Assembly (NCBI RefSeq): GCF_029867415.1
Contig: NC_081186.1
Location: 30,073,915-30,137,914, forward strand
DNA length: 64,000 nucleotides
Direction: 5' to 3'
Source of the DNA: Vicia villosa
Taxonomy: Eukaryota; Streptophyta; Magnoliopsida; Fabales; Fabaceae
Both the position numbers and the translations under genes were made by a program. The notes under the pieces were generated by a model. It ran no database searches. It was not told the origin of the DNA and saw only the letters and a list, made by a program, of their open reading frames with translations. Below, piece after piece: positions 37,583-47,410 of this stretch; the first letter of the stretch is position 1; every line of letters begins with the position of its first letter.

Positions 37583-37893
37583 CAGGTCGACCTGCAATAT
37601 ATCTAGGTCGACTCAAAACTAAGAAAACAAGAAAGTTTCAGAAATACCACAAGTAGGTCGACCTAACCACACTCCCAGGTCGACCTAAACTGAAGAGTTT
37701 TTGTCATATCACTGTTAGGTCGACCCACTCACATCCATAGGTCGACCTAATCTGAAGAATTCTTCAAAAAGCTGAATTAACTGATGCTAGGTCGACCTAA
37801 ACTAGCAATAGGTCGACTCAACTGGCAACAAATTCATTCTGACTCATTCTTACCTCTGTTAGGTCGACCTAAGCACCAAGGTAGGTCGACCTA
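37583..37893. repeat. AGGTCGACCT palindrome array in the copia LTR
   Basis: About ten copies of TAGGTCGACCTA or near variants, for example at 37583, 37654, 37738, 37860 and 37882, spaced about 20-50 bp apart, with otherwise unrelated sequence between them. The array ends about 58 bp before TATATAT (37951-37957). Confidence 0.9.
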
Positions 37894-37950
37894 TCTGCTA
37901 AAACCTTCCCAAATCATGTGTTCACTCTACTCCAACATACCAGCAACTCA

Positions 37951-37957
37951 TATATAT
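37951..37957 (+). promoter_or_regulatory. Candidate TATA box of the copia solo LTR
   Basis: TATATAT about 490 bp into the LTR, downstream of the palindrome array. Position and composition fit a U3 promoter, but nothing else confirms it. Confidence 0.4.
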
Positions 37958-38913
37958 TGTCCAAGGTTCAATTATTAAACAAAAATACCAACGATTGAAA
38001 GATACACAAAGGCTTCTCATCTTCGTTCTTCGTCATCTCCAACACAATTACACATAATCATTCTTGCGTTGAGGGTTAGTGATCGAGCTCGATAACGTCC
38101 ATGGAACGGAATTGAAGATTCCTAGTGGGTGAAGATTTGTGGGGTTTTTGGTGAATAAAATCCGAGGGTTTTGTCCTCCAAGATAGGTGTTTCTTGGGGG
38201 TTTTTATCAAGAGGTTTCATCGAGGATCCATCTGAGTGTGAAGATTGAAGAACAAGGGTTCAAGGCAATTCAAGACACTACAGAAAAGGGATTAAGTGAA
38301 GCTCTTGGATCACCTTGATCTGACTCAAGATTAAGGGGGAAGAAGATTCAAAGGATCGACAAATTCGGTTTATTGTTTATCGCTTTGTTTTCTTTTTTGT
38401 ATATACTACTTTCAACATTAATGGAAGATTTCCCAATTTCAATTTGGAATTGGGGGCAGACGTAGTCGTAGCGAGGACGATCGACGAACTGCCTGAACAA
38501 ATATCGTGTTCTTGTCGCTTTTATCTTTTAATTTACGTTCTGTTCATATTTGGTCATAATTGCAAAATTGATTAACGATTCAAGTGTTAAAATTGTGAAT
38601 TAAGGTTCTGCATAAACATCACAATTCACCACATCTTGAATCATCATCAATTTGAACATTATCACCAAGTGTTTGTCTTTTTGCTTATTCCATTATTACT
38701 GCATTGCAATTCGAAGTTTGTCAATTTAGAAGTCAATTGATTTTCAGCTGTGAAACGTATTGATTCGATAACATATCACTTCATCATTAATCTCAATTAT
38801 CTTGTGGTTTTGTCACATATACGACCCTTGCAATAACGATCCGGAATAGACGCAAGTCGATTCAGAACCGCTTTCGCTTTAGTTCGAAATAATTCCGAAA
38901 AACTCTGTGAGAT

Positions 38914-40542
38914 CTATTCACCCCCCTCTAGATCCTCAGGCCAGCGTCTAACAGTTTGATCATCGGTTGATGTCTTTTTGGTTTCCTTTGGCTTTTGTTG
39001 GGACATGGGTGCGTTTTGAGTTCTAGGATCAATAGGTCCATCATAGTTCGTTCCACTTCGTAGTGTTATCGCGTTCGCATGTCCTTTAGGATTAGGTTGT
39101 GGTTGAGCAGGAAACGTGCCAGCAGGGGCAGCATTAGGTGCTTGTTGTTGGGCAACTTGTGAAATTTGCGTTTCTAACATTTTGTTATGCGTAGCTAAGG
39201 CATCTACTTTGTTTGCTAATTGTTTTAGTTGCTCGCTATTGTGGATGTTTTGATTTAGGAAGTCCTTATTGGTTTGTTGTTGGGAAGCTATAAAGTTTTC
39301 CATCATGATTTCTTGATTCGACTTCCTAGGGGTGTTTTGAGCAGCTACAGGCACTTTTTGATAGCCAGGTGGGACAGCAGGTGCTTGTCCAGGCGCGTAC
39401 AATGCGTTGTTATTCTTATACGAAAAGTTCGGATGGTTTTTCCATTCAGGGTTGTACGTGTTAGAATAAGGGTTTCCTTGAGCATAATTTACTTGATCAG
39501 ATGGGATTCCAGTCAAGAGTTGACATTCGGCAACTGCGTGTCCAGTTAATCCACAAATCTCGCAGTTAGGTGCTACGGCAGCAGCGGTGGCTGAAGGAGT
39601 GATGGTTAAGTTTTCGATCTTTTGAGTTAAAGCGTCTACTTTAGCGTTAACGCGGTCTATACCACTTATTTCGTACATTCCTCCTTTGGTTTGGGTTTTC
39701 TCTAGAGCGGCTCGTTCTCCACCCCATTGGTAATGGTTTTGTGCCATGTTCTCTATGAGGTTGTATGCTTCATCATGGGGTTTGTCCATTAGTGCTCCGC
39801 CAGCAGCGGCATCTATAGTCATTTTAGTGTTATAAAGGAGACCACCATAGAAAGTATGGATGATCAGCCACGGTTCGAGTCCATGATGAGGGCATAGTCT
39901 AAGCATGTCCTTGTATCGTTCCCAAGCTTCGAAGAATGATTCGTTATCTTTCTGGGTAAATCCGTTGATTTGACCTCTTAGCATAGCAGTTTTGCTAGGC
40001 GGAAAGTATCTTGCCAAGAATACTCTCTTCAATTCGTCCCATGTAGTTATGGAATTAGAAGGCAGGGATTGAAGCCACGCTCTAGCTCTATCTCTCAAGG
40101 AGAAAGGAAAGAGACGTAATCGAATAGCTTCGGAACTAACGTTGTTAGCTTTGACAGTGTTGGCATATTGCACGAACACAGATAAATGGTGGTTGGGGTC
40201 GTCTGCAGGGCTTCCAGAGAATTGATTCTGTTGAACAGCTTGTACCAACGAAGGTTTCAATTCAAAATTGTTTGCCTCAATCGTAGGTGGTGCGATACTT
40301 GAGTGCGGTTCAGCACATGAAGGAGCGGCATAGTCTCTAAGAGGACGAATAACAGCCATCTCTAACTTCAGGATAATTTGATTGATTTGATCAGTAAAGG
40401 TCAATTCCTGATTAATCGGAATTGGTGCTACTTCAGGAAGATTGCGAGCTCGACGTTTGACGTTAATGAAACGTTCGATCTCGTTAATTTGTTGTATTAA
40501 ATCTCCTCCTTGTGAACGAGTATTTGGCATACAATCGTCCAT
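38914..40542 (-). CDS. gag: Athila Gag
   Basis: A 542-residue frame for the capsid/nucleocapsid polyprotein that packages element RNA. The family start is probably Met5 (MPNTRSQGG). A retrotransposon Gag capsid core spans about residues 110-245 (ARAWLQSLPSNSITTWDELK, FLARYFPP). A zinc knuckle of CX2CX4HX4C type follows with C327, C330, H335 and C340. The C-terminal part is Gln/Asn/Pro-rich and ends in the conserved AITLRSG stretch. The last 13 residues and the stop are read from the copia LTR, so Gag is cut from protease and pol. The body shows no internal stop. The primer site lies about 65 bp upstream of the start. Confidence 0.9.
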   Translation of the reverse strand: MDDCMPNTRSQGGDLIQQINEIERFINVKRRARNLPEVAPIPINQELTFTDQINQIILKLEMAVIRPLRDYAAPSCAEPHSSIAPPTIEANNFELKPSLVQAVQQNQFSGSPADDPNHHLSVFVQYANTVKANNVSSEAIRLRLFPFSLRDRARAWLQSLPSNSITTWDELKRVFLARYFPPSKTAMLRGQINGFTQKDNESFFEAWERYKDMLRLCPHHGLEPWLIIHTFYGGLLYNTKMTIDAAAGGALMDKPHDEAYNLIENMAQNHYQWGGERAALEKTQTKGGMYEISGIDRVNAKVDALTQKIENLTITPSATAAAVAPNCEICGLTGHAVAECQLLTGIPSDQVNYAQGNPYSNTYNPEWKNHPNFSYKNNNALYAPGQAPAVPPGYQKVPVAAQNTPRKSNQEIMMENFIASQQQTNKDFLNQNIHNSEQLKQLANKVDALATHNKMLETQISQVAQQQAPNAAPAGTFPAQPQPNPKGHANAITLRSGTNYDGPIDPRTQNAPMSQQKPKETKKTSTDDQTVRRWPEDLEGGE

Positions 40543-40608
40543 AAAGAAAAGAAAGAATTGCCCTAGTATCTACGGTGTAACAGTGAGTTACGATATCGAC
40601 TTAAATAG

Positions 40609-40626
40609 TCCCCGGCAACGGCGCCA
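40609..40626 (-). other. Primer binding site, tRNA-Asp type
   Basis: The minus strand reads TGGCGCCGTTGCCGGGGA six bases after the LTR end, an exact complement to the 3' end of plant tRNA-Asp (GTC) including CCA. tRNA-Asp priming is usual for Athila. Confidence 0.93.
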
Positions 40627-40929
40627 AAAACTTGATCGCGACTTTACGTGTCTGTTAATCAGATGACTGCAAGTGCACAGTCGTGTCGTGTAGTTTTAAA
40701 AGATATCGAATCCACAGGGACTATGAATCGATCTACCGTTATCTAAGGTTACTATGTAAAGCTAAGGCTACTAATAATTTGATTGTTCCTAAGGGAAAGT
40801 GATTGTGAATAATAAGAAATATAATAATAGACGGATATCCGTATGTATTTCGTTTAACTTTAGGTGATCCGAAGGTCCATTGGCTAATGCATAATTCGAT
40901 TAAAAATCTTTATTAATTCAATTGATTAA

Positions 40930-41340
40930 AAGTCCTCCTCTCAAACTTTCGCTCTGTTGATTTAGACTACTATCCTAACTCGTAATGTACGCTTTCGCCA
41001 TCCCATTAGATTTTAGAAAAGCTTTTTGGAAACAACGTAATTAATAAAATGCTTGTTTTATGAAGTCGTTACCTATTTAAATCTCCTAATCTCAAACTTT
41101 CGCTCTGTTGACTCGGAACATGCTAATATCTCTAACGTACGCTTTCGCCATCCCGCTCGGGTGTAAAAACATTTTTTAGAAATAAATAAGTTCTAATTAG
41201 TTTTAATACGCTTTCGCCATCCTTAAAACTAATGTCCTATGTCTACTATCCAGTTAAAGATCTCAAACTTTCGCTCTATTGATTTTAACCTTTGACCGTC
41301 TTAAACCCTCAAACTCTCGCTCTATTGGTTTTAAAACTTA
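40930..41340 (-). repeat. Repeat block in the Athila LTR
   Basis: The word CTCAAACTTTCGCTCTGTTG occurs at about 40937, 41091, 41261 and 41309 (with changes), alternating with ACGCTTTCGCCATCC at about 40990, 41140 and 41209. It lies in the downstream part of the LTR (R/U5 side). Confidence 0.8.
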
Positions 41341-41869
41341 CTAATTAAATTAGACATACAAACCAAAAACAAGTGATAATTAATAAAACATAATTAAGGC
41401 AATTTATTTCGGATCCCTACGGTTAACTTACTTTACATACCGATATCTTAGTAAATTAGCCAGACATATTAATACGGTTAAGCATGCATAAATTAATTTG
41501 GTTTATAATAAAAGGCATGTTAAATGGCATATAATATATCATGCAATAGTAATATAAATAAGGCGGTAATTAATAAACCTGAATAAAATAAATTTGCAAT
41601 TGAATCTTCAAGTACCGAACTTCCACCACAGGTTGGCTGGATCGTTCTTCGGAATTAAACAGACAGAAATCAAAAACAAGGAAAATAAAACGATAAATCT
41701 AACGTAAGGCTAGATTTATAAAAGATTCACAACAATTTCCGGTGTAGAAATTGTTATGAGAAAATAAGACTGTTTAAATGAAAGCAGGAAGAAAATAATA
41801 AGCGCAGAACAATTTCGGCAGCACTTCGTTAGCAGGAAATCAGACGTTTTGAACTGAAGTAGCAGCCTC

Positions 41870-41877
41870 TATTTATA
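41870..41877 (-). promoter_or_regulatory. TATA box of the Athila LTR
   Basis: Minus-strand TATAAATA in the context GCCTATAAATAG, about 500 bp into the LTR and about 55 bp downstream of the palindrome cluster. Confidence 0.6.
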
Positions 41878-41931
41878 GGCGAGGGACTGCAGTTGGAATG
41901 CGTGAAAGTAGGAGCTTCTCAGACTGGGCTT

Positions 41932-42075
41932 GGAGACGTGCGTCTCCACTTCTTCAGGGAGGGCCTTTGAATGACTTGAGACGTGCGTCTCAAGTGGAGA
42001 AAATGTAGGAAGAGCTGGAGACGGGCGTCTCCACTTTGGTGACGTGGCATAGAGACGTTGGAGACGTGCGTCTCC
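41932..42075. repeat. GAGACGTGCGTCTC palindrome cluster in the Athila LTR
   Basis: Four inverted-repeat sites, at 41932-41947, 41974-41995, 42017-42032 and 42060-42075, all with a GAGAC-4nt-GTCTC core. The second has 9-bp arms (ACTTGAGAC/GTCTCAAGT) while the others have GGAGAC/GTCTCC, so the outer bases change as pairs. Confidence 0.9.
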
Positions 42076-42380
42076 ACGTGCTGGAATGGTTTGGGCCACG
42101 CGCAATTGGCTTCTTCGTGGGCTGGTCTGTCTCTTTGGGCATTTGGGCCTTATTTGCACCTCTTTTTCACTTCAGCACCCCTTTTTCATCTTTTAGGCAT
42201 AAATATTGGTCATTTTAGCTCCATTTCTTTTCCTTTTCACAAGTAGTCTCAATAAAAGAGTAAAACCTGAAACAAAGCAAATACTCGCATAATATCATAA
42301 TAAATCAATATAATAAACGGAAAATGCTATAAATATCTACGGATTTCAAGCTAAATATACGATATAAAATCGTGTTATCA

Positions 42381-42516
42381 TTTTGATATTTGGTTTAATT
42401 CTAATAAAGCATGACAAACGATTTGGTATTCTATTTCTTTTATTAATTGTAGCATCCTTGCTGTAAATTTACTCTGATTTTATTATATTTCCGCGGGGGT
42501 TTAGAAGGGTGTTACA
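42381..42516 (+). repeat. 5' LTR remnant of element D
   Basis: Matches 56666-56801 with one difference and ends GGGTGTTACA. The left end abuts the Athila LTR start. Confidence 0.9.
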
Positions 42517-42520
42517 ATAG

Positions 42521-42533
42521 TGGTATCAGAGCA
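42521..42533 (+). other. Primer binding site of element D, initiator tRNA-Met type
   Basis: TGGTATCAGAGCA four bases after the LTR end, identical to the site of the minus-strand sister element. Confidence 0.9.
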
Positions 42534-43924
42534 TAGTCGGTCCTTGTGACCAGAGTCTTATTGTTGATTCCTTTCGGTACGCGACATGTGTGTGAAACAC
42601 TGTCGGTATTCAGTGTGTTCTAACTGGTTGTCTGCTGAAGTGGGGTTGAAACTAGTGGGGGAGAAGCTATGCTTCTCGGATATGTCTCAGATGCAAGACA
42701 TTAGAGTGATGCGGAGGGCAGCAGTACAAGAGTACAGAGTTATTATTTTCTGAAGTGAAGGTGACATGGGCTGTAGACGGTGGTTGTTATTTCAGTTGGA
42801 GTATCTCGGAGTAGATGAAGGTTATTTCTGGAAAATGGAATTTTTGATGCTTCAAGTGTTACTGATGTACTGTGATGTGGTCGTGTGAGTAGCCCTATGT
42901 GAAAAGTCGCTGTTGAAGCGGTGATTAAAGGAAGTATTGTCGTAGACCTTGTCGTAGGATTACTAGTAAGTAATAGAGATGATGGTAGAGGTTATAGATG
43001 TTGTTGAGAACATTCTGAAGTGCGAGTAATGTGAAGAGACGAGTATGGTCTCAAGGATAAGAAGGTTGATGATGGCGTACATGAATTTGGTTTCGTGATG
43101 TTGCAGAAATCGAACTTCGGCGATGAAATGTGTCATTTAAGTTATAAGAAGTTTGGAAGTGAAGAGATATGATAAGGAGCTGTTTGGGATGTGATCATGT
43201 TGAAGAGAATGAGTTTTGAAGTGAAATTTTCGTAAGGAAAACGCAGGAAAATTGCTGAATCGTTATGAAACTTCGAAAATTCATAACTGGAGTTCTGGAC
43301 ATCCGATTTGATTTGCGTTTGAAGCTTCGGAAAGCTAAAGAGATGAACTTTGTTATAAAAATGGTTGCAGCAGCTGTAACATATTTAATTGTGTCAGGAT
43401 GATGTTAGAAAGAGGTGAAGTTACGGTTACACTTGTCCTTAGAACTAGACTGTTTGTTGGCGCGGCATTGGATGTCAGTGTCAGAGTTGAACAGAATAAA
43501 GGAATAATGAGAAGGCTTGTTGAGAAACAATTTTAGAGATTAAAGGTGCCAATTGAGGAGTTTTGGAAATGTCATATAGAGTGTAGTTGCATGGTGCCGG
43601 TATTGTATTTCGGATAACGATTGGGAACATTCATATCTTGAGCTCTGAGTGTCGGATTAGGGTGTCGTTTGAGACTACGAAGAGGTGAAATTATGTTCTA
43701 CCTTATGGGAGAGATATAAATACAGTAGAGTGGTCCTATGAGGATATATTATGATGTCGGTTAAAGGAGCATGAAAAAGTGTTGAATAGGAATGCCTATT
43801 ACCGCGATTGTTCGAAACGAAGTCGAGTAGAATATGTCGTTGATGAATAAGATGATAAAGATGATTTAAGTATCGATGGATTTGAGTGATGAGTGAATCA
43901 GTAGAAGAAGTGAAATAGACTTTG
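42534..43924 (+). other. Unassigned 5' interior of element D
   Basis: Collinear with 29946-31325 on the opposite strand. It has no gag or protease frame. A segment at about 43265-43330 carries an AAAATTCATAACTGGAGTTC word similar to words in several LTRs of the window. Confidence 0.5.
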
Positions 43925-44197
43925 GAACCATTTGTGGTATATTGTGATGCGTCGTTGATGGGTTTGGGTGGTGTATTGATGTAAAATCAGTAAGTAGTAA
44001 CTTATGCGTCGGCACGATTGAAAGCGCATGAAAGGAATTATCTAACTCATGATTTAGAATTGGCAGCCATGGTTTTGTTTTGAAGTTGCGGTAACATTAT
44101 TTGTATGGTTCGAGATTGCCTCTAAAAATGTCGATGCTGATGGTGAAAGAGTTGGATTTAATTGAACAATTCAGAGAATTAAGTTGGTATGTGAAGG
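43925..44197 (+). pseudogene. Broken chromovirus RNase H of element D
   Basis: The frame contains VVYCDAS, then stop codons around 43981-43998, then TYASARLKAHERNYLTHDLELAAM, then a short linker (LDLIEQFREL) up to the D1 insertion point. RNase H would remove RNA during reverse transcription, and this copy cannot be translated through. The stops are the same as in the minus-strand sister at about 29850-29880. Confidence 0.7.
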
Positions 44198-45404
44198 TGT
44201 TAGAACAAGATTTGTTCTGATCAATTATCTTAGTTTTGATGATAACAATAATATGAATTTTGCTTAAGATAATATGGTACTCTAATCCAATGCAATTTCC
44301 TTTTCAGGAAATATATAAAGAGTATGCATAATTCAGCGCTCAGAAGCTTTGTCTCAAAGGGTTCAGCATGCAACATCAGAACATGGTCTGGCAAGACATC
44401 AGAAGATGGTCGAAGCAGAATCAGAACATGGGTCTATGGAAGCATCAGAAGAACATGAGATCAGAAGCACTGAAGTTCTGATGGTATCACGCTCAGAAGC
44501 ACTTCAAGGTCAGAAGATCAGAAGATGCTTTGCACCAAGCTGTTTGACTCTGATGATATTCAAACGTTGTATTCACAAACATCAGATCAGAAGGAAGTAC
44601 AAGTGGCAAGCTACGCTGACTGACAAAAGGAACGTTAAAAGCTATTATAGGCAACGTCAGTAGACACAGCGTGAACAAGGCTCGAGGTAGTTGACAAAAG
44701 CGTATAACATTAAATGCGATGCTGTACGGAACACGCAAAGCATTAAATGCACTCAACGGTCATCTTCTCCAACGCCTATAAATATGAAGTTCTGATGAGA
44801 AGCAAGGTTAACGATCCTGAACAAAACAACTTACATTAACTTGCTGAAACTCTGTTCTACTCAAAGCTCAGAATCTTCATCTTCATCAAAGCTCACTACA
44901 TTGCTGTTGTAATATATTAGTGAGATTAAGCTTAAACGTTAAGAGAAATATCACAGTTTATGATTATAGCTTTTAAGAAGCAATTGTAATACTCTTAGAA
45001 TTGATTACATTAAGTTGTAAGGAACTAGAGTGATCGTGTGGATCAGAATACTCTAGGAAGTCTTAGAGGTTATCTAAGCAGGTTGTAACTAGAGTGATCG
45101 TGTGGATCAGAATACTCTAGAAAAGTCTTAGAGGGTATCTAAGCAGTTGTTCCTGAAGTGATCAGTGTGTGATCAGAAGACTCTGGAAGACTTAGTTGCT
45201 GACTAAGTGGAGAACCATTGTAATCCGTGCGATTAGTGGATTAAATCCTCAGTTGAGGTAAATCATCTCTGCGGGGGTGGACTGGAGTAGTTTAGTTAAC
45301 AACGAACCAGGATAAAAATAACTGTGCAATTTATTTTTATCTGTCACGATTTTAAAGCTACACTTATTCAAACCCCCCCTTTCTAAGTGTTTTTCTATCC
45401 TTCA
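44198..45404 (+). repeat. 5' LTR of D1
   Basis: TGTTAGAAC...CTATCCTTCA, 1207 bp, dense in TCAGAA words (44360-44530). The TATA box is at 44777-44784. Confidence 0.94.
44777..44784 (+). promoter_or_regulatory. TATA box of the D1 LTR
   Basis: TATAAATA in the context ACGCCTATAAATATG, repeated at 52821-52828 in the 3' LTR and conserved in element C. Transcription would start about 30 bp downstream. Confidence 0.65.
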
Positions 45405-45406
45405 AT

Positions 45407-45418
45407 TGGTATCAGAGC
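45407..45418 (+). other. Primer binding site of D1, initiator tRNA-Met type
   Basis: TGGTATCAGAGC two bases after the 5' LTR. Confidence 0.88.
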
Positions 45419-45490
45419 GCCGGTTCTAAGGTGCAAGCACTTAACCGTGTTTAGAAAAGATTCAGGAAGAGAAAAACGCTTCAGTAAAAG

Positions 45491-47410
45491 ATGGCTGATG
45501 AAACTGCAAAGTCTACACCTGCATCTACATCTGGCTCTGCTGAGCAACACAACGGTAACAATGGTTATACTAGACCGCCGGTATTTGATGGTGAAAACTT
45601 TGAATACTGGAAACATAAACTGGAAAGTTACTTTCTTGGTCAAGATGGTGATCTATGGGATCTTCTGATGGATGGTTACAAACATCCGGTAAATGCCAGT
45701 GGCGTAAAGCTGACAAGGCAAGAAATGAACGATGATCAGAAGAAGCTTTTCAGGAATCATCATAAATGCAGAACTGTTTTGCTGAATGCTATCTCTCATG
45801 CTGAGTATGAGAAGATATCTAACAGGGAAACGGCCTATGACATATATGAGTCTTTGAAAATGACTCATGAAGGAAATGCTCAAGTCAAGGAGACTAAAGC
45901 TCTAGCTTTAATCCAGAAGTATGAAGCCTTCAAGATGGAGGATGATGAAGACATTGAAAAGATGTTTTCAAGATTTCAAACTCTTACTGCTGGATTGAGA
46001 GTTCTTGACAAGGGATACACCAAAGCTGATCACGTAAAGAAGATCATCAGAAGCTTACCCAAAAGATGGGGTCCTATGGTGACTGCATTCAAGATTGCAA
46101 AGAATCTGAATGAAGTTTCTCTGGAAGAGCTTATCAGTGCCTTGAGAAGTCATGAAATAGAGCTGGACGCAAATGAGCCTCAAAAGAAAGGTAAGTCTAT
46201 TGCATTAAAATCTAATATCAAGAAATGCACTAACGCTTTTCAGGCTAGAGAAGAAGATCCTGAAGAATCAGAATCTGAAGAAGAAGATGAACTGTCCTTG
46301 ATCTCCAGAAGGCTAAATCAACTCTGGAAGAACAAGCAAATGAAGTTCAGAGGCGTCAGAAGTTCAAAGAAATTTGAACGTGGAGAATATTCTGATGACA
46401 GAAGATTTGACAAGAAGAAGGTCATGTGCTATGAATGCAATGAGCCTGGACACTTCAAGAATGAATGTCCAAAACTTCAGAAGGAAAATCCCAAGAAGAA
46501 GTTTCATAAGAAGAAAGGTCTTATGGCAACCTGGGATGAGTCAGAAGATGATTCAGACTCTGAAGATGAGCAGGCTAACTGTGCGCTGATGGCGACAGAA
46601 GATGACGGATCAGAATCTACATCAGAATCAGATTCTGAAGAGGTATTTTCTGAACTTACTAGAGATGAGTTAGTTTCCGGTCTAACTGAACTTCTGGAAT
46701 TCAAGTCTCAGATTAGTCTCAAATACAAAAGGCTGAAAAAGCTATTTGAATTTGAAACAAAGAAGCTTGAGTTGGAGAATTCTGAATTAAAAGAAAAACT
46801 TTTAAAATTATCCAATAATGTTGGATCTCCTTCTGATTCAGAAAAATCCACTCCTAGTCTAAACCATATTCTGAAAGAATATGATTTAAGTTTCAGGAAG
46901 TTCTTATCTAGAAGTATTGGCAGAAGTCAGCTAGCTTCTATGATATATGCTGTGTCTGGAAACAAAAGAGTCGGCATTGGTTTTGAGGGTGAAACCCCAT
47001 ACAAACTTGAACCTGTTGATGAAATGAAATTCACATACAAACCATTGTATGATCAGTTCAAGTATGGCCACTCCCATGATATTAGGCACACTTCACATGC
47101 TCAAAGTTTTCACATAACACACACCAAAAAGCATGTGACACAACCTAGGAAATATCATGAAACTCACGTTAAAAATTATCATGCTGTTCCTGCTATTGCT
47201 TACAATGTTAAACCCAAGTTCAATCAGAACTTGAGAAAATCTAACAAGAAAGGACCCAAGAAGATGTGGGTACCTAAGGATAAGATTATTCCTATTGCAG
47301 ATATCCTTGGCTGCAAAAAGGACAAAGCACAACATGTCGTGGTACCTGGACTCTGGATGCTCACGACACATGACAGGAAGAAGGTCTATGTTCCAAGACC
47401 TGGTGCTTAA
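45491..47410 (+). CDS. gag: Copia Gag (SIRE/Maximus type)
   Basis: 639 codons, starting 86 bp after the LTR at MADETAKSTPAS. The N-terminal FDGENFEYWKHKLESYF and the body to about residue 225 form the plant copia Gag (UBN2-like) region. A CX2CX4HX4C zinc knuckle has C313, C316, H321 and C326 (CYECNEPGHFKNEC). It is followed by a Ser/Asp/Glu-rich stretch (about 345-385) and a coiled-coil-like segment (about 395-450). The last 20 or so residues are read out of frame over the start of protease: the true continuation lies one base away in the pol frame, with the change at about 47330-47345. Gag forms the particle and binds RNA. SIRE Gag is long compared with other copia families, as here. Confidence 0.92.
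   Translation: MADETAKSTPASTSGSAEQHNGNNGYTRPPVFDGENFEYWKHKLESYFLGQDGDLWDLLMDGYKHPVNASGVKLTRQEMNDDQKKLFRNHHKCRTVLLNAISHAEYEKISNRETAYDIYESLKMTHEGNAQVKETKALALIQKYEAFKMEDDEDIEKMFSRFQTLTAGLRVLDKGYTKADHVKKIIRSLPKRWGPMVTAFKIAKNLNEVSLEELISALRSHEIELDANEPQKKGKSIALKSNIKKCTNAFQAREEDPEESESEEEDELSLISRRLNQLWKNKQMKFRGVRSSKKFERGEYSDDRRFDKKKVMCYECNEPGHFKNECPKLQKENPKKKFHKKKGLMATWDESEDDSDSEDEQANCALMATEDDGSESTSESDSEEVFSELTRDELVSGLTELLEFKSQISLKYKRLKKLFEFETKKLELENSELKEKLLKLSNNVGSPSDSEKSTPSLNHILKEYDLSFRKFLSRSIGRSQLASMIYAVSGNKRVGIGFEGETPYKLEPVDEMKFTYKPLYDQFKYGHSHDIRHTSHAQSFHITHTKKHVTQPRKYHETHVKNYHAVPAIAYNVKPKFNQNLRKSNKKGPKKMWVPKDKIIPIADILGCKKDKAQHVVVPGLWMLTTHDRKKVYVPRPGA

Larger units (their letters stand above)
37460..38953 (+). 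mobile_element. Copia solo LTR between Athila gag and protease
   Basis: Starts TGTAAATACAAGG and ends GCGTCTAACA, flanked by GTTTG at 37455-37459 and 38954-38958, length 1494 bp. The end region (TTCACCCCCCTCTAGATCC) is typical of legume copia LTRs. Removing it with one GTTTG restores a single reading frame across Athila gag and protease (1499 bp out, frames agree). It holds a palindrome array at 37583-37893 and a TATATAT at 37951. Confidence 0.88.
22130..42380 (-). mobile_element. Athila (Ty3) element, 3' half deleted, with two nested solo LTRs
   Basis: Reading leftward on the minus strand: 5' LTR (42380-40633), tRNA-Asp primer site, gag, protease, reverse transcriptase, RNase H and integrase up to the breakpoint at about 22129. 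The rest of integrase, any envelope-like frame and the 3' LTR are missing. A copia solo LTR (37460-38953) and an Ogre solo LTR (23737-35919) interrupt the polyprotein. With both removed together with one duplication copy each, gag, protease and reverse transcriptase fall in a single frame. Its 5' LTR start abuts a mid-LTR position of element D (TTTTG at 42381), so it inserted into D's 5' LTR. Confidence 0.85.
40633..42380 (-). repeat. 5' LTR of the Athila element
   Basis: 1748 bp on the minus strand, from TGATAACACG to GTCGCGATCA, followed by the tRNA-Asp primer site. It contains a repeat block at 40930-41340, a TATA box at 41870-41877 and four long palindromes at 41932-42075. Confidence 0.88.

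Noticed and set aside
44349..44756. Open frames of 87-104 codons in the D1 LTRs, repeated at 52393-52800
   Set aside because: They lie inside LTRs on both strands, exist because both LTRs are near-identical, and have repetitive low-complexity translations.
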